Shown here: piece after piece, positions 36,915 through 45,146 of the stretch | Layout: each line of letters starts with the position of its first letter | How positions within the stretch are numbered: the stretch's first letter is position 1 | Source of the DNA: Bacteroidales bacterium | Lineage (GTDB): Bacteria; Bacteroidota; Bacteroidia; Bacteroidales; JAGOPY01 | Assembly (NCBI GenBank): GCA_017991835.1 | Contig: JAGOPY010000018.1 | Span: 1-60,616 of the forward strand | Reading direction: 5' to 3' | DNA: 60,616 nucleotides | Translations under genes and position numbers: made by a program | The notes under the pieces: model-generated | What the model saw: only the letters and a program-made list of their open reading frames with translations | What the model was told of the DNA's origin: nothing | Database searches by the model: none

Positions 36915-37961
36915 TTATTCCGGCCGGAATTGTGAAGAGGTTTTCAGGAATCCGTCCGACAGGGAGGGATCTTTTTCCCGGTAATATTCCGATAGTAAGC
37001 GATAGCCTTCCGACACCTCTGATGAATCGCGGCGGCTCAGTTTGTTGGGTGAGCCTTCGAGGCCGGGGATGACGAGAGTCAGACCGGAGGGGAGGTTCTG
37101 CGGGTTTTTGATGATCTCCCTGTTGGCCTTGTAGATCAGCGCCCAGAGGTACGGGTTGCCCTCGTAAACATCTCGGGAGACCTGGAAAAGATGAACTCCG
37201 GAGGTTATTAATGTTGAATTCTTAATGCTTAATTCTGAATTCTTAATGTTTAATTCTGAGTTCTTAATGTTTAATGTTGAATCATGATCGGATTCTTCTT
37301 TTCGCTGACTATCGACTGCCGATCCTTCGTCCGGTGGAGCCGGACTCAGGACAGGCTCCTGACTGTTAACTGCCGACTGCCTACTGCTGACTGCCGGCTC
37401 CTTCTCCCGAAAGATCCTGAAATAGAAAACGACCGTCAGGATGGCGATCACGGCGATGGCTGCCGGTATCATCCAGTGCAACCGGCGGCGGCTGCCCGTT
37501 GACCCGGGTTCCTGGTCGATGCCTGTTCCGGCAATAGCATAGGGTTCAGGTTCGGGTAGCGGCTCAGGCCATGATGGACTGATGATGATCGGCTCCGGTA
37601 TTTCCACGGCCGGTTTCTCCGGTTCGGGGACTGAAGCATCTTCCGGGATTACCTGGTATTCCAGGGCTACAAGATCCCTGTTGATAAAATCTTTAAATGC
37701 CTGTTCCGGCAGAAACACCAGCCGGTTATGCGGCGGGATAGGAACCTGCTCGCCCGTTTTCGGGTTTCGGCCGATCCGGGTTTGTGTCCATTTCATGCGG
37801 AAAGTGCCCAAACCGCGCACCCTTACCTCTCCGTCGCGTTGCAAACCTTCGGCTATGATTTCGGGGATGGCATGAAGCAGTTCCGAAGCCAGTTTTTTGG
37901 TGATCCCTGCTTTGCGTGCCACCTGTTCGATGATTTCGCTTGTTACGAGGTTGCCGCTCAT
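36915..37961 (-). CDS. HU-family DNA-binding domain fused to a membrane segment and LysM-like domain
   Basis: A 348-residue membrane protein. Residues 1-95 are an HU/IHF-like fold (ARKAGITKKLASELLHAIP, VRVRGLGTFRMKW, IGRNPKTGEQVPIPPHN). A Pro/Glu-rich linker follows, then positive residues (SRRR, 157-160), one transmembrane helix (about 163-181), a low-complexity linker (190-250) and a LysM-like module (about 254-300, HLFQVSRDVYEGNPYLWALIY). The charge pattern predicts HU in the cytoplasm and LysM in the periplasm, so the protein could link DNA to peptidoglycan. The ATG overlaps the stop of a second HU gene by four bases (ATGA). The linker contains two kinds of heptanucleotide array, read as SRQSAVNS and NSELNIK repeats. 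The topology is inferred. Confidence 0.86.
   Translation of the reverse strand: MSGNLVTSEIIEQVARKAGITKKLASELLHAIPEIIAEGLQRDGEVRVRGLGTFRMKWTQTRIGRNPKTGEQVPIPPHNRLVFLPEQAFKDFINRDLVALEYQVIPEDASVPEPEKPAVEIPEPIIISPSWPEPLPEPEPYAIAGTGIDQEPGSTGSRRRLHWMIPAAIAVIAILTVVFYFRIFREKEPAVSSRQSAVNSQEPVLSPAPPDEGSAVDSQRKEESDHDSTLNIKNSELNIKNSELSIKNSTLITSGVHLFQVSRDVYEGNPYLWALIYKANREIIKNPQNLPSGLTLVIPGLEGSPNKLSRRDSSEVSEGYRLLSEYYREKDPSLSDGFLKTSSQFRPE
37208..37284. repeat. Heptanucleotide array encoding the periplasmic linker of the HU-LysM protein
   Basis: Eleven 7-bp units of the ttaatgt / ttaattc / tgaattc type in one phase. Read on the minus strand in frame they give the 7-residue repeat NSELNIK, NSELSIK, NSTLITS between the transmembrane helix and the LysM-like domain. 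Confidence 0.9.
37308..37396. repeat. Second heptanucleotide array type (actgccg) in the same linker
   Basis: Five units at 37362-37396 (actgtta, actgccg, actgcct, actgctg, actgccg) and two more at 37308-37321 (actatcg, actgccg), separated by a gatccttcg/aggacagg spacer. A similar spacer, gatccttcggacgcttcagg, precedes the array at 794. Read in frame as SSRQSAVNSQEP and SAVDSQRK. Confidence 0.82.
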
Positions 37962-38245
37962 TTCTCCGGGGATTTTTTGAGATTATCTTTCAGCGATTCG
38001 GCGGCATGGTACTGCACGCTGTTTTTTGGAGGGACGATGGCTTTTTTATCGAGCGCCGGCAGGTATGCTGCCCGGCTGGCGGTTTTTTTCAGTTGAAAGC
38101 TGCCCAGGTGCGTGATCGTCACTTTCTGATCAGCGGCCACAGCTTCCCGAATCGCTGTAGTAGTGTGTTCAAGCAGTCCGGAAGCTTCTTTCTGTGTGAT
38201 CCCGAGCTTCTCCGCCAGTGCCTGTATGAATTCCTTGGTATTCAG
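37958..38245 (-). CDS. HU-family DNA-binding protein with a CTG (non-ATG) start
   Basis: About 95 residues. The reading frame gives a full HU fold: NTKEFIQALAEKLGITQKEA at the N-terminus, then AVAADQKVTITHLGSFQLKK and a basic C-terminus LKDNLKKSPEK. There is no ATG, GTG or TTG at the position where HU proteins begin. The codon there is CTG at 38243-38245, immediately before AATACCAAG, and a stop lies eight codons further upstream. A GTG at 38138-38140 would remove the helical half of the fold. The stop TGA overlaps the ATG of the downstream HU-LysM gene (ATGA), typical of translational coupling, which supports the gene being real. Either CTG initiates, or ATG has mutated, or the base is a sequence error. 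Confidence 0.75.
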   Translation of the reverse strand: MNTKEFIQALAEKLGITQKEASGLLEHTTTAIREAVAADQKVTITHLGSFQLKKTASRAAYLPALDKKAIVPPKNSVQYHAAESLKDNLKKSPEK

Positions 38246-38309
38246 GGTTGATTTCTTTGGATTGTTTCAAAGTGTAATATTACGAAAAAAGATTTGGTTT
38301 TGCAAGTTT

Positions 38310-38365
38310 GAGATGGAGTCTCCTGAAAAACGAGACTCCATCTGGGCTAATCGAGATGGAGTCTC
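38310..38365. repeat. Three-copy 13-bp palindromic element (gagatggagtctc)
   Basis: gagatggagtctc at 38310-38322, an inverted copy at 38332-38344 (gagactccatctg, one mismatch) and a direct copy at 38353-38365, spaced by 9 and 8 bp. It lies in the divergent space between the HU operon and a T9SS protein gene. The exact 13-mer gagactccatctg also occurs inside the sulfotransferase gene at 41921-41933. Confidence 0.85.
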
Positions 38366-38458
38366 AAAATCAATCTTTATATTGCTTTTTATATTAATTC
38401 AGCATATATTTACATCAGCCGAATTTTTATTTAATTATTAGCAATTAATTCACTGATT

Positions 38459-39691
38459 ATGAAAATATTTGCCCCCCCCTACGGAATTCTGATCCTAATC
38501 CTTCTGGTCCTTAGTTGTATGTTTTCCATTCCTGCAATAGCGCAATCCATTCAAATCGACAGCACATTTACCACAGATGCTGAAATTTACCCTTTCGAAA
38601 ACATCGAACTGATCAGTGAACTGCTTATAGAAGGAGATGTTGAGTTAAACAGTGATACAAGCCTGGTCAGGGTGATCCTTGAAGATGAGAACGGGTTTAG
38701 GTACATGGTCCTGGAGGCTTACCCGTTAATTTGCCCTGAAATCGATTTTACCGTTCAGGGTCACTGCGATGAAACCTGTGCGCTTGATATGGTCAATCCC
38801 CAGTCATCCAAATCTTTTGGTGTGATGAATGCGCTAGAAAACCGCTATGAGCCTATGCCCGATTACATGATGGCTCAAATCATGAAAGGGCAAAGAATCC
38901 TTGGCGCTAAAGAATTACTGGAAGCACAAATTCAATCCTGGCAAAGGATCCGTTCAAATGCAAAAGCCGATTTATTCAGGCAATTCTTAAAGGATATAAA
39001 TTTTGTGAACCAAACCGATTCTATAATGGCCTTCCTTGAAGAAGAGAATGATCTGTCCTCAAAATACAAACTGGCTGTTATGTTTTGGAATCGATCTGAT
39101 ACAGCTCAGGCATCTGAAACCCTGAATACAATTCCGGTGCAATTTGATCTTACGAACGAACAGTTGACATCTCATCAACAATATCTGGATTATTTTGATA
39201 TTCTGAAACGAATGGCTGATAGCAATTGGACAGAAGGAGACCTGGATTCGGTTTCGGTTCAAACATTATTGGAAATTGAGAATATTGGAGTGTCCGGAAT
39301 TTCCGCTTTTACCAGGGGCATGTTGGTGAAAGGCGGATTTCTCAATTATATTGAAACTATTACCATGCCCTATTTGAACTCTCAGGAAGAGTTCCATATC
39401 GCGAATAAAAAGGATGATAATTCTGAGAACCAGGAAAATCATCTTAAGCTATTTCCCAATCCGGCAGGAGATTATGTGATTGTTTTCTATGATGCGGGTT
39501 CGGACACACCATCAATTTCTTTAAGATTAATGGATAACCAGGGAATTGTCATCCGGACAATTCAATTGGAGCCAGATAAGGATCAGATCGTCGTTAATCT
39601 TGAGAATTTACCCAATGGGATTTATCTTTTCACCCTTAATGTGAATGGAAAGAAACTCGAATCCCAAAAACTGATCAAGATCCGGAATTAA
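38459..39691 (+). CDS. Secreted protein of unknown function with T9SS type A sorting domain
   Basis: A 410-residue exported protein. The signal peptide of about 28 residues ends near AIAQ. The middle (about 30-310) is not recognised: it has VILEDENGFRYMVLEAY, a Cys-containing segment (TVQGHCDETCALDMVN) and long amphipathic helices that look TPR-like (LLEAQIQSWQRIRSN, YKLAVMFWNRSDTAQASE). The T9SS domain is intact (LKLFPNPAGDYV to LESQKLIKIRN). Codon use is AT-richer than the rest of the window. It is 24 bp before the next T9SS gene and probably forms an operon with it. Confidence 0.82.
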   Translation: MKIFAPPYGILILILLVLSCMFSIPAIAQSIQIDSTFTTDAEIYPFENIELISELLIEGDVELNSDTSLVRVILEDENGFRYMVLEAYPLICPEIDFTVQGHCDETCALDMVNPQSSKSFGVMNALENRYEPMPDYMMAQIMKGQRILGAKELLEAQIQSWQRIRSNAKADLFRQFLKDINFVNQTDSIMAFLEEENDLSSKYKLAVMFWNRSDTAQASETLNTIPVQFDLTNEQLTSHQQYLDYFDILKRMADSNWTEGDLDSVSVQTLLEIENIGVSGISAFTRGMLVKGGFLNYIETITMPYLNSQEEFHIANKKDDNSENQENHLKLFPNPAGDYVIVFYDAGSDTPSISLRLMDNQGIVIRTIQLEPDKDQIVVNLENLPNGIYLFTLNVNGKKLESQKLIKIRN

Positions 39692-39715
39692 TCATTTTTC
39701 TGAAAAAGTTTCGAT

Positions 39716-41266
39716 ATGAAAAGAATGCTATTCATTTTATGCATAATTGCATCTATTACAATCAATGAATCCCCCGCTCAGGATTATCCCAGGATATACG
39801 GTGGAAATTTTCATGCCTTTGTAGATGATGTACATGAAACATACGATAAAGGTTTTATTATTGCAGGGTATGCAAACGTTCCTCTTAATTTTAGCCGCTT
39901 TATCTGGGTCATAAAAACAGATGTCAATGGCAATATTCTATGGAATAAAAAGATTGGAAATTGGACCCGTCAATTTTATTTATCCGGTTCCGAAGTAACT
40001 ATTGACCATGGATTGATTTTCAGTGGAGCCACAACGAAGTATGGTTCATTTGATCCTCTTTTCGTCAAAATGGATGCCTGTGGGGAGATTGAATGGTGCA
40101 GGGTTTTAACAAATCCTGGTGATAATTGGGGAAAGGACATTATTAAATTAGGGGATGAAAGCTATATTGGGATGCTTGCTTATTACGGAGAAGGCGATAA
40201 CTATGCCCGGATCAGTCTGATCAAACTGGATCAGACTGGCAAACCTGTTTGGATCCAACGACTGGCGCAGGAGGATTCGCTCATTACCAATGAGGAGGGA
40301 GAGCACCTTTTACTTACATCTGAAAATAATGTCCTGGTTTCCGGAAGGTGCGCTTATAATAGTATGAACGCTTTCTATATATTGACAGATACCTCAGGCA
40401 GTCAAATTTGGGATCTAAAATGGGATTCTGTGACAGGAATTTGCTTTCAAACGACAGAACATACTGATGGAAAATTTTACAGTATAGGCTATTGCATTCT
40501 ACCTGGAACAAATAATATTCCAACCATGTTCAAATTTGACCAGTCAGGAAACACACTTGGAAGTTACCTGCTAATGGGAGATACAATTAGTGGTGGAGGA
40601 AGAAGTATTTCAAAATATAATGATTCCACACTGATAGCGGGTTTTACATGGTCGAAAGATGGTAACAATTGGCATAGTGAGGTTGTAGTCATTGACACTC
40701 TTGGTAATCATATTCAACGCAGGTTTTTACTAAATGAACCGGATGCTCTGGATGATATTATTGTAACTAATGATGCGAAAATCCTGGTTGTTGTTTCCGC
40801 GATGGTCAATGCCTACGTCGACATCTACCTATGGAAATTTAACGCCAACCTCGAAGATGACACCCTCTACACCCAGCCGATGACGTACGACAGCCTGTGC
40901 CCCTATGAGATTCAATCGGATACGGTGGACCTGGATTGCGACCTGTTTGTGAATATCGATGAACTGCCTACCCGGGAAGAATACGAATCCACTGTAAAAA
41001 TTTCGCCGAACCCGGCAAGGGATTGGGTTGTGCTTACCTTGCCGGATATTGTAGCGGCAGGGAAAGTGGAGATAGCAGTGTATGATGTGTTTGGAAGGGA
41101 GGTGGAGACCGGTAGACAAGGAGACAAGGAGATAGGGGGACAAGGAGAGGTGCCGGTGAACCGGATGGTCTTGCTGGATGTGTCGGGTTATCCGCCGGGG
41201 ATGTATGTGGTGGTGGTAACGGATAGGAATGAGAGGAGGTATTCGGGGAAAGTAATGGTGAGGTAA
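39716..41266 (+). CDS. Secreted propeller-like protein with T9SS type A sorting domain
   Basis: A 516-residue exported protein with signal peptide MKRMLFILCIIASITIN. The body has repeated strands of the type FIWVIKTDVNGNILWNKKIG, LFVKMDACGEIEWCR and ISLIKLDQTGKPVWIQR, the pattern of delta-60-like or WD40-like beta-propeller repeats in Bacteroidota surface proteins. The T9SS domain (VKISPNPARDWV to YSGKVMVR) contains an insertion, GRQGDKEIGGQGE, encoded by an octanucleotide array. Base composition changes inside the gene: codons before about 40800 are AT-rich and those after are GC-rich, including the whole sorting domain, as if the 3' end had a different origin. Confidence 0.85.
   Translation: MKRMLFILCIIASITINESPAQDYPRIYGGNFHAFVDDVHETYDKGFIIAGYANVPLNFSRFIWVIKTDVNGNILWNKKIGNWTRQFYLSGSEVTIDHGLIFSGATTKYGSFDPLFVKMDACGEIEWCRVLTNPGDNWGKDIIKLGDESYIGMLAYYGEGDNYARISLIKLDQTGKPVWIQRLAQEDSLITNEEGEHLLLTSENNVLVSGRCAYNSMNAFYILTDTSGSQIWDLKWDSVTGICFQTTEHTDGKFYSIGYCILPGTNNIPTMFKFDQSGNTLGSYLLMGDTISGGGRSISKYNDSTLIAGFTWSKDGNNWHSEVVVIDTLGNHIQRRFLLNEPDALDDIIVTNDAKILVVVSAMVNAYVDIYLWKFNANLEDDTLYTQPMTYDSLCPYEIQSDTVDLDCDLFVNIDELPTREEYESTVKISPNPARDWVVLTLPDIVAAGKVEIAVYDVFGREVETGRQGDKEIGGQGEVPVNRMVLLDVSGYPPGMYVVVVTDRNERRYSGKVMVR
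41114..41145. repeat. Octanucleotide array inside a T9SS sorting domain
   Basis: Four 8-bp units: agacaagg twice, agataggg, ggacaagg. It is in frame, read as RQGDKEIGGQGE, at the same place in the sorting-domain fold (just after the FGREV strand) where loops vary. Confidence 0.85.
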
Positions 41267-41353
41267 ATTGCCGGAGTGTTATAAAATGACGTTTAAGCAG
41301 AATAGTCCCGCATCAGATTTTTCCTAATTTCATCCCTGGAAATAAACAATCCT

Positions 41354-42223
41354 ATGATCGGCCCAATTGTTATCGGCGGAATTGGCGGCAGCGGCACCAG
41401 GGTTGTCGCCGAAATCCTTACTTGCTTTGGTTTTTACCTCGGCGCTGATCTCAACGGCGCCAGGGATAACCTGACCTTTACGCTGCTTTTCAAGCGGCCC
41501 GCCTGGTATATCAGGAACAAGGACAATTTCCGCCACCTGGAAACCGGCCTGCGGATCCTGGAAAAGACCATGCTTACCGGTAAACGGCTGTCGCTGAAGG
41601 AGAAATTCTACCTTAAGCGTGCCGTGCGCGACATGTCGAAATACGGCCACAATCGAGAAGGGCAGGGGAAAGGGGAGTGGGCGCTCCAGCGATTACCCTT
41701 CATCAAAAATCCGGTCATTCCTGATCCTGCGGTTTACACCGGCTGGGGCTGGAAAGAGCCCAACAGCCACCTTCTCATTCCTGTAATGAACAATTTCTTC
41801 CCGGGATTCAAATATATTCACACCGTGAGGCACGGTCTCGACATGGCCTACAGCAGCAACCAGCAGCAGCTTTTCAACTGGGGGCCGCTGTTCGGGGTGC
41901 CGTTACCGGTTCATGAAAATGAGACTCCATCTGCCTCCTTCCGCTACTGGGTGGAGGCCCATAAGCGGGTTCTCGCCCTGCAGAAAGAGATCGGACGAGA
42001 CAGGATCCTTATTGTTAACTTCGACAGGCTATGTGAAGATCCGGAAAAAGGGACCATAGAAATCATGGAATTTCTCTGCATTCAACCTTCGGAGGAGTTA
42101 CTGGCCCGGGCGGCAAAACTTCCGGTCACACCCAAAACAGCCGGACGCTGGAGGCAACATCCGGAGGATGTTTTTGATGAAAATGATCGGGAGTTTTTAA
42201 GGGAAATGGGGTTTGACGGCTAA
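41354..42223 (+). CDS. Sulfotransferase-family protein
   Basis: A 289-residue soluble protein that should transfer sulfate from PAPS. The 5'-phosphosulfate loop is near the N-terminus (IGGIGGSGTRVVAEIL) and the 3'-phosphate motif is HTVRHGLDMAYSSN, followed by VNFDRLCEDPEK. The acceptor is unknown; neighbours suggest surface glycans or lipids. A 13-mer (gagactccatctg) identical to one copy of the palindromic element at 38310 lies within the coding sequence at 41921-41933 (ENETPSAS). Its stop codon TAA overlaps the stop of the convergent sulfotransferase gene. Confidence 0.88.
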   Translation: MIGPIVIGGIGGSGTRVVAEILTCFGFYLGADLNGARDNLTFTLLFKRPAWYIRNKDNFRHLETGLRILEKTMLTGKRLSLKEKFYLKRAVRDMSKYGHNREGQGKGEWALQRLPFIKNPVIPDPAVYTGWGWKEPNSHLLIPVMNNFFPGFKYIHTVRHGLDMAYSSNQQQLFNWGPLFGVPLPVHENETPSASFRYWVEAHKRVLALQKEIGRDRILIVNFDRLCEDPEKGTIEIMEFLCIQPSEELLARAAKLPVTPKTAGRWRQHPEDVFDENDREFLREMGFDG

Positions 42224-43467
42224 TCCTTTTTCCACAGGGCCTTGCGGCAGGGCGCCGGTCCGAAGACCAGGTACCGGAGTGATATGATGATCCGGCTGGC
42301 AAAAAACGGTTCGGGAAAATCAAACAAAATTTTTGAAAGGCCTGTTTCAAAAATATATACCTGTTTTTCTGCATTTTTTGCCGTTGCATTCGTTCCCGTA
42401 AAAGCCAGTTTTATTTTATTCTCTTCTTGACCATAGACCTCGGCGTCAATCCACCGGATACCCGTCTTTGCATTGCATGGCCTGAAGATCAGCTTCTTAA
42501 CCTTTTTATGTATACTTACCGGGTATTCCAGGGTATTAATGCCGAAAACGATAGGTGCAATCAATACGACGGTTTCTCCATTCTCAAATTCAACGGTAAG
42601 GGCAGCCCGGTATTGATCCGGTATTCCATTGAAATAGCGGTTAAGTTTTGTAAATTGTTGTCTGATGTCGTCGGTTGCAGCCATCTCATCCGCTGTCAGA
42701 TCACGCAAGTGGGTACTTTGCTGAAGATAATACAGATCAGCAATTCCGCTGTATGGAAAGTCGATCAGGCGATCAGGTTCGGGAAAGCGGTTTGAGAGCG
42801 CCGGATCGACAAATGAACCGATCCTGCCGGCCACTTCATCCGGAATATTCATCTCCGGAACCAGCTTATCTTTGATTGAATGAAGGACTTGCAGCGGATC
42901 CGACAGGAATTCATCATAAGAAACAAACAACCTTGGAAAACCTCTGGAATAAAGCTCGGCTTTGAACTGGTAATCGGCCCACAGGAGCGAAGCTTTTTCG
43001 GCAGGCATATTGTTTCTGCGGCCCAATGACCGGGCCACCGGCAGAGGATGGCGGACACAGACCAGGAATGCGGGCTCGGTTCCCATCTGCTGCAGCACAT
43101 CCAGGTATTGAGGCAAAAGAACACACATCCTGGGATCCTTGACCAGCATAGGCTTGTCTCCCGGATATTCATCCTCAAGAATGATCCTGATCTTTTCACG
43201 GTACCCGGAGAAGATCTCCGATTTCCACCAGCCATCGGGGATAAACAAGGTATCATCCCAGAAAACATACAATTCCGACAGGATCTGTTCGTTCAGGCTG
43301 ACGATACTGCTATTTTCGAAAAACCCTTTAGGATTTTCATCGGCCGGGGGCATGATGTTTTTCCCTATCTCAAAACCGGTTTCTGACAAAGCTCCGGTTA
43401 TTGCGGAAGTTCCGCTGCGGTGCATGCCCAGCACGATAAGGCATCTTCTTCCGGAAAAAAGGACCAT
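42220..43467 (-). CDS. Sulfotransferase-family protein with C-terminal beta-rich extension
   Basis: A 415-residue protein. The PAPS loop is LGMHRSGTSAITGAL and the 3'-phosphate motif VRHPLPVARSLGRRN, as in Sulfotransfer_3-type proteins. NPKGFFENSSIVSLNEQIL is typical of the glycan-associated branch. Residues about 290-415 form a separate beta-rich part (LTVEFENGETVVLIAPIVFG, IRWIDAEVYG) of unknown role, perhaps carbohydrate binding. The gene converges on the other sulfotransferase and their stop codons overlap (42220-42223), leaving no room for a terminator. Confidence 0.88.
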   Translation of the reverse strand: MVLFSGRRCLIVLGMHRSGTSAITGALSETGFEIGKNIMPPADENPKGFFENSSIVSLNEQILSELYVFWDDTLFIPDGWWKSEIFSGYREKIRIILEDEYPGDKPMLVKDPRMCVLLPQYLDVLQQMGTEPAFLVCVRHPLPVARSLGRRNNMPAEKASLLWADYQFKAELYSRGFPRLFVSYDEFLSDPLQVLHSIKDKLVPEMNIPDEVAGRIGSFVDPALSNRFPEPDRLIDFPYSGIADLYYLQQSTHLRDLTADEMAATDDIRQQFTKLNRYFNGIPDQYRAALTVEFENGETVVLIAPIVFGINTLEYPVSIHKKVKKLIFRPCNAKTGIRWIDAEVYGQEENKIKLAFTGTNATAKNAEKQVYIFETGLSKILFDFPEPFFASRIIISLRYLVFGPAPCRKALWKKD

Positions 43468-43486
43468 AAGGAAAAGTGATTATTTA

Positions 43487-43494
43487 CAAATGTA
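43487..43494 (-). promoter_or_regulatory. Candidate -7 box for the minus-strand sulfotransferase
   Basis: The minus strand reads TACATTTG, matching TAnnTTTG, 20 bp upstream of the ATG at 43467. No TTTG at the preferred upstream spacing. Confidence 0.33.
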
Positions 43495-43530
43495 GGATGA
43501 AATCGTCAATTTTCCTTATGGATCACAGAA

Positions 43531-45117
43531 TTATGGTATGCAATACGTTCCGTTGGTCGTGATTTTTCCCAGCACGCTGCTGCCCGACTGCAATAACGTT
43601 CCCGGCAGCATCAGGATATTCTGCCCGGCGATGAGTGTGGCGGTGCCTCCGCTCTGAACCGTGAAGGTAGTGCCGCCGCCGGCAGTGGTAATCGTCTGCG
43701 CGGCGCCGTAGCATTCGGTCTGGCCGCTGGCAATGGTGATGTTCTGCAAGGTAAGGTTGTCGGGAACCGTTTGCACTCCATTTATATAAAAGGTATGCGT
43801 TCCGGCGGTATTGTCTTCATCATCCAGCAGGATGTAGTAAGTTGTTCCGCTGTTCCACGAAAAATTTCCGTAAGCACCGGGGTTGATAATGTCGGAGATG
43901 CAGGTCCAGCCCGTTGGGTTGCAGGATTCCGCCCGCCAGAAATAATCGACCCATCCGTTGGCTGCCGTTACCTGGATATTGAAAGTGCCGGTAAATGGGG
44001 CGGTAAAGCTGTAAACCTGTTCTATCCCGGGCGAAGTGTAACCGCAGGGATTGGAACCGGTCTGAAACCATTCGCCGGTTCCGCCGCCGGTGTAAGTTTT
44101 AGCATTTCCGGCACCGGTGCCATTGATCGGAATAACACTGGCACAGGGCCCGACCGGATTGGCATATACCCTGATCACCCCGACGCCATAGTGCAGCATG
44201 CCGGCGTAGGTGCCTCCCCAGGTCATCGAGTGCATGGTGTAATCCCAGGTATCGTGCAGGTAGATGGTATTTCCCGTATCGTTGTATCCCATGCCGAGCA
44301 TCGTATGGCCTTCGACCTGGATCAGCACCGGCCTTCCGGCATCAATTTCGGCTTTGTAATCGGCAAAAGTGAACCCGGTACCATTGCCATTATATCCCAT
44401 AATATACTGGTTGAAATGGCTCGCGACATAATAACCTCTGGATTCATAGAAAAGTTTCAGCCCGTACATTCCGTCATTATTTCCGCCACCGGGATCAGAG
44501 AAGGGGGAACCATCCACATAATTGTAGAAAACCGTGCCGCCATCCACATTTCCGTAAGTCGACTGATTTGTTTTCATAAAGTCGCCGGTGCAATCGCCGT
44601 AAGTATGTTCGGTCCATCCATTGACGATGAAGGGGTCGGGGCCGGGATTGTTGGATTGGATCCAGTAGTCGTCGACATGACCGCGGGATGCCCTTCCGTC
44701 GAGCCCTTGCCGGGTAGCGCTGAAGGGGCACTGGCTGCGTGTTTCGCCGCCGATGACGACGGTTCCCCACACGGAATTGTCGAGCGGTGCCACGCCTCCG
44801 TTCGTCGGGCCGGTATAGCAGTTGGGCAGGCTGGTACGGTCGTAATATCCCGACATCATTGCTGCTGAAGTGGCCGAACAACCGAAGCTCCAGTCATAAG
44901 CCGGGACATTGGTAAGGATGACGCTGGCCCGGTCGGGAATTGCTGCAGGTTCGCGGTGGTCGCCGGGGGGCGTTCCCGGGACGATGATTATGACGACTTC
45001 CCGGCCGTTTTCATCAATATACCGGTCGGCGATATATTTTCCTTCCGGCATGGATTGCTGGGCGGTGAGCAGAATCGATGCCAACAGCAAAGATAATATT
45101 GCGGTTATTCGTTTCAT
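43531..45117 (-). CDS. Secreted C39-like cysteine peptidase, short paralogue
   Basis: A 528-residue exported protein with signal peptide MKRITAILSLLLASILLTAQ. The peptidase_C39-like domain (about 65-320) has Cys80 in YDWSFGCSATSAAMMSGYYD, His271 in VEGHTMLGMGYND and Asp289 in LHDTWDY, so a Cys-His-Asp triad seems present. A PPC-like beta sandwich follows (CGYTSPGIEQVYSFTAP, YYILLDDEDN), and then a short beta-helix cap (LTLQNITIASGQTECYGA to ITTNGTYCIP). There is no T9SS type A domain. It is closely related along its whole length to the gene at 46042-48108, from which it lacks one internal domain. Confidence 0.85.
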   Translation of the reverse strand: MKRITAILSLLLASILLTAQQSMPEGKYIADRYIDENGREVVIIIVPGTPPGDHREPAAIPDRASVILTNVPAYDWSFGCSATSAAMMSGYYDRTSLPNCYTGPTNGGVAPLDNSVWGTVVIGGETRSQCPFSATRQGLDGRASRGHVDDYWIQSNNPGPDPFIVNGWTEHTYGDCTGDFMKTNQSTYGNVDGGTVFYNYVDGSPFSDPGGGNNDGMYGLKLFYESRGYYVASHFNQYIMGYNGNGTGFTFADYKAEIDAGRPVLIQVEGHTMLGMGYNDTGNTIYLHDTWDYTMHSMTWGGTYAGMLHYGVGVIRVYANPVGPCASVIPINGTGAGNAKTYTGGGTGEWFQTGSNPCGYTSPGIEQVYSFTAPFTGTFNIQVTAANGWVDYFWRAESCNPTGWTCISDIINPGAYGNFSWNSGTTYYILLDDEDNTAGTHTFYINGVQTVPDNLTLQNITIASGQTECYGAAQTITTAGGGTTFTVQSGGTATLIAGQNILMLPGTLLQSGSSVLGKITTNGTYCIP

Positions 45118-45146
45118 ACCATTGAACTTATGAAAGTGTCGATGGG

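Noticed and set aside
37958..38140. A 60-residue protein starting at GTG 38140.
   Set aside because: That start would remove the helical half of the HU fold; the same frame continues upstream to a full HU N-terminus at CTG 38245.
38163..38441. A 92-codon plus-strand frame covering the gagatggagtctc element.
   Set aside because: It is antisense to the HU gene and reads through palindromic non-coding DNA; no motif.
43771..44868. A 365-codon open frame on the plus strand opposite the short C39-like gene.
   Set aside because: The sense gene has an intact catalytic triad and signal peptide; the antisense frame is low-information and without recognisable domains.
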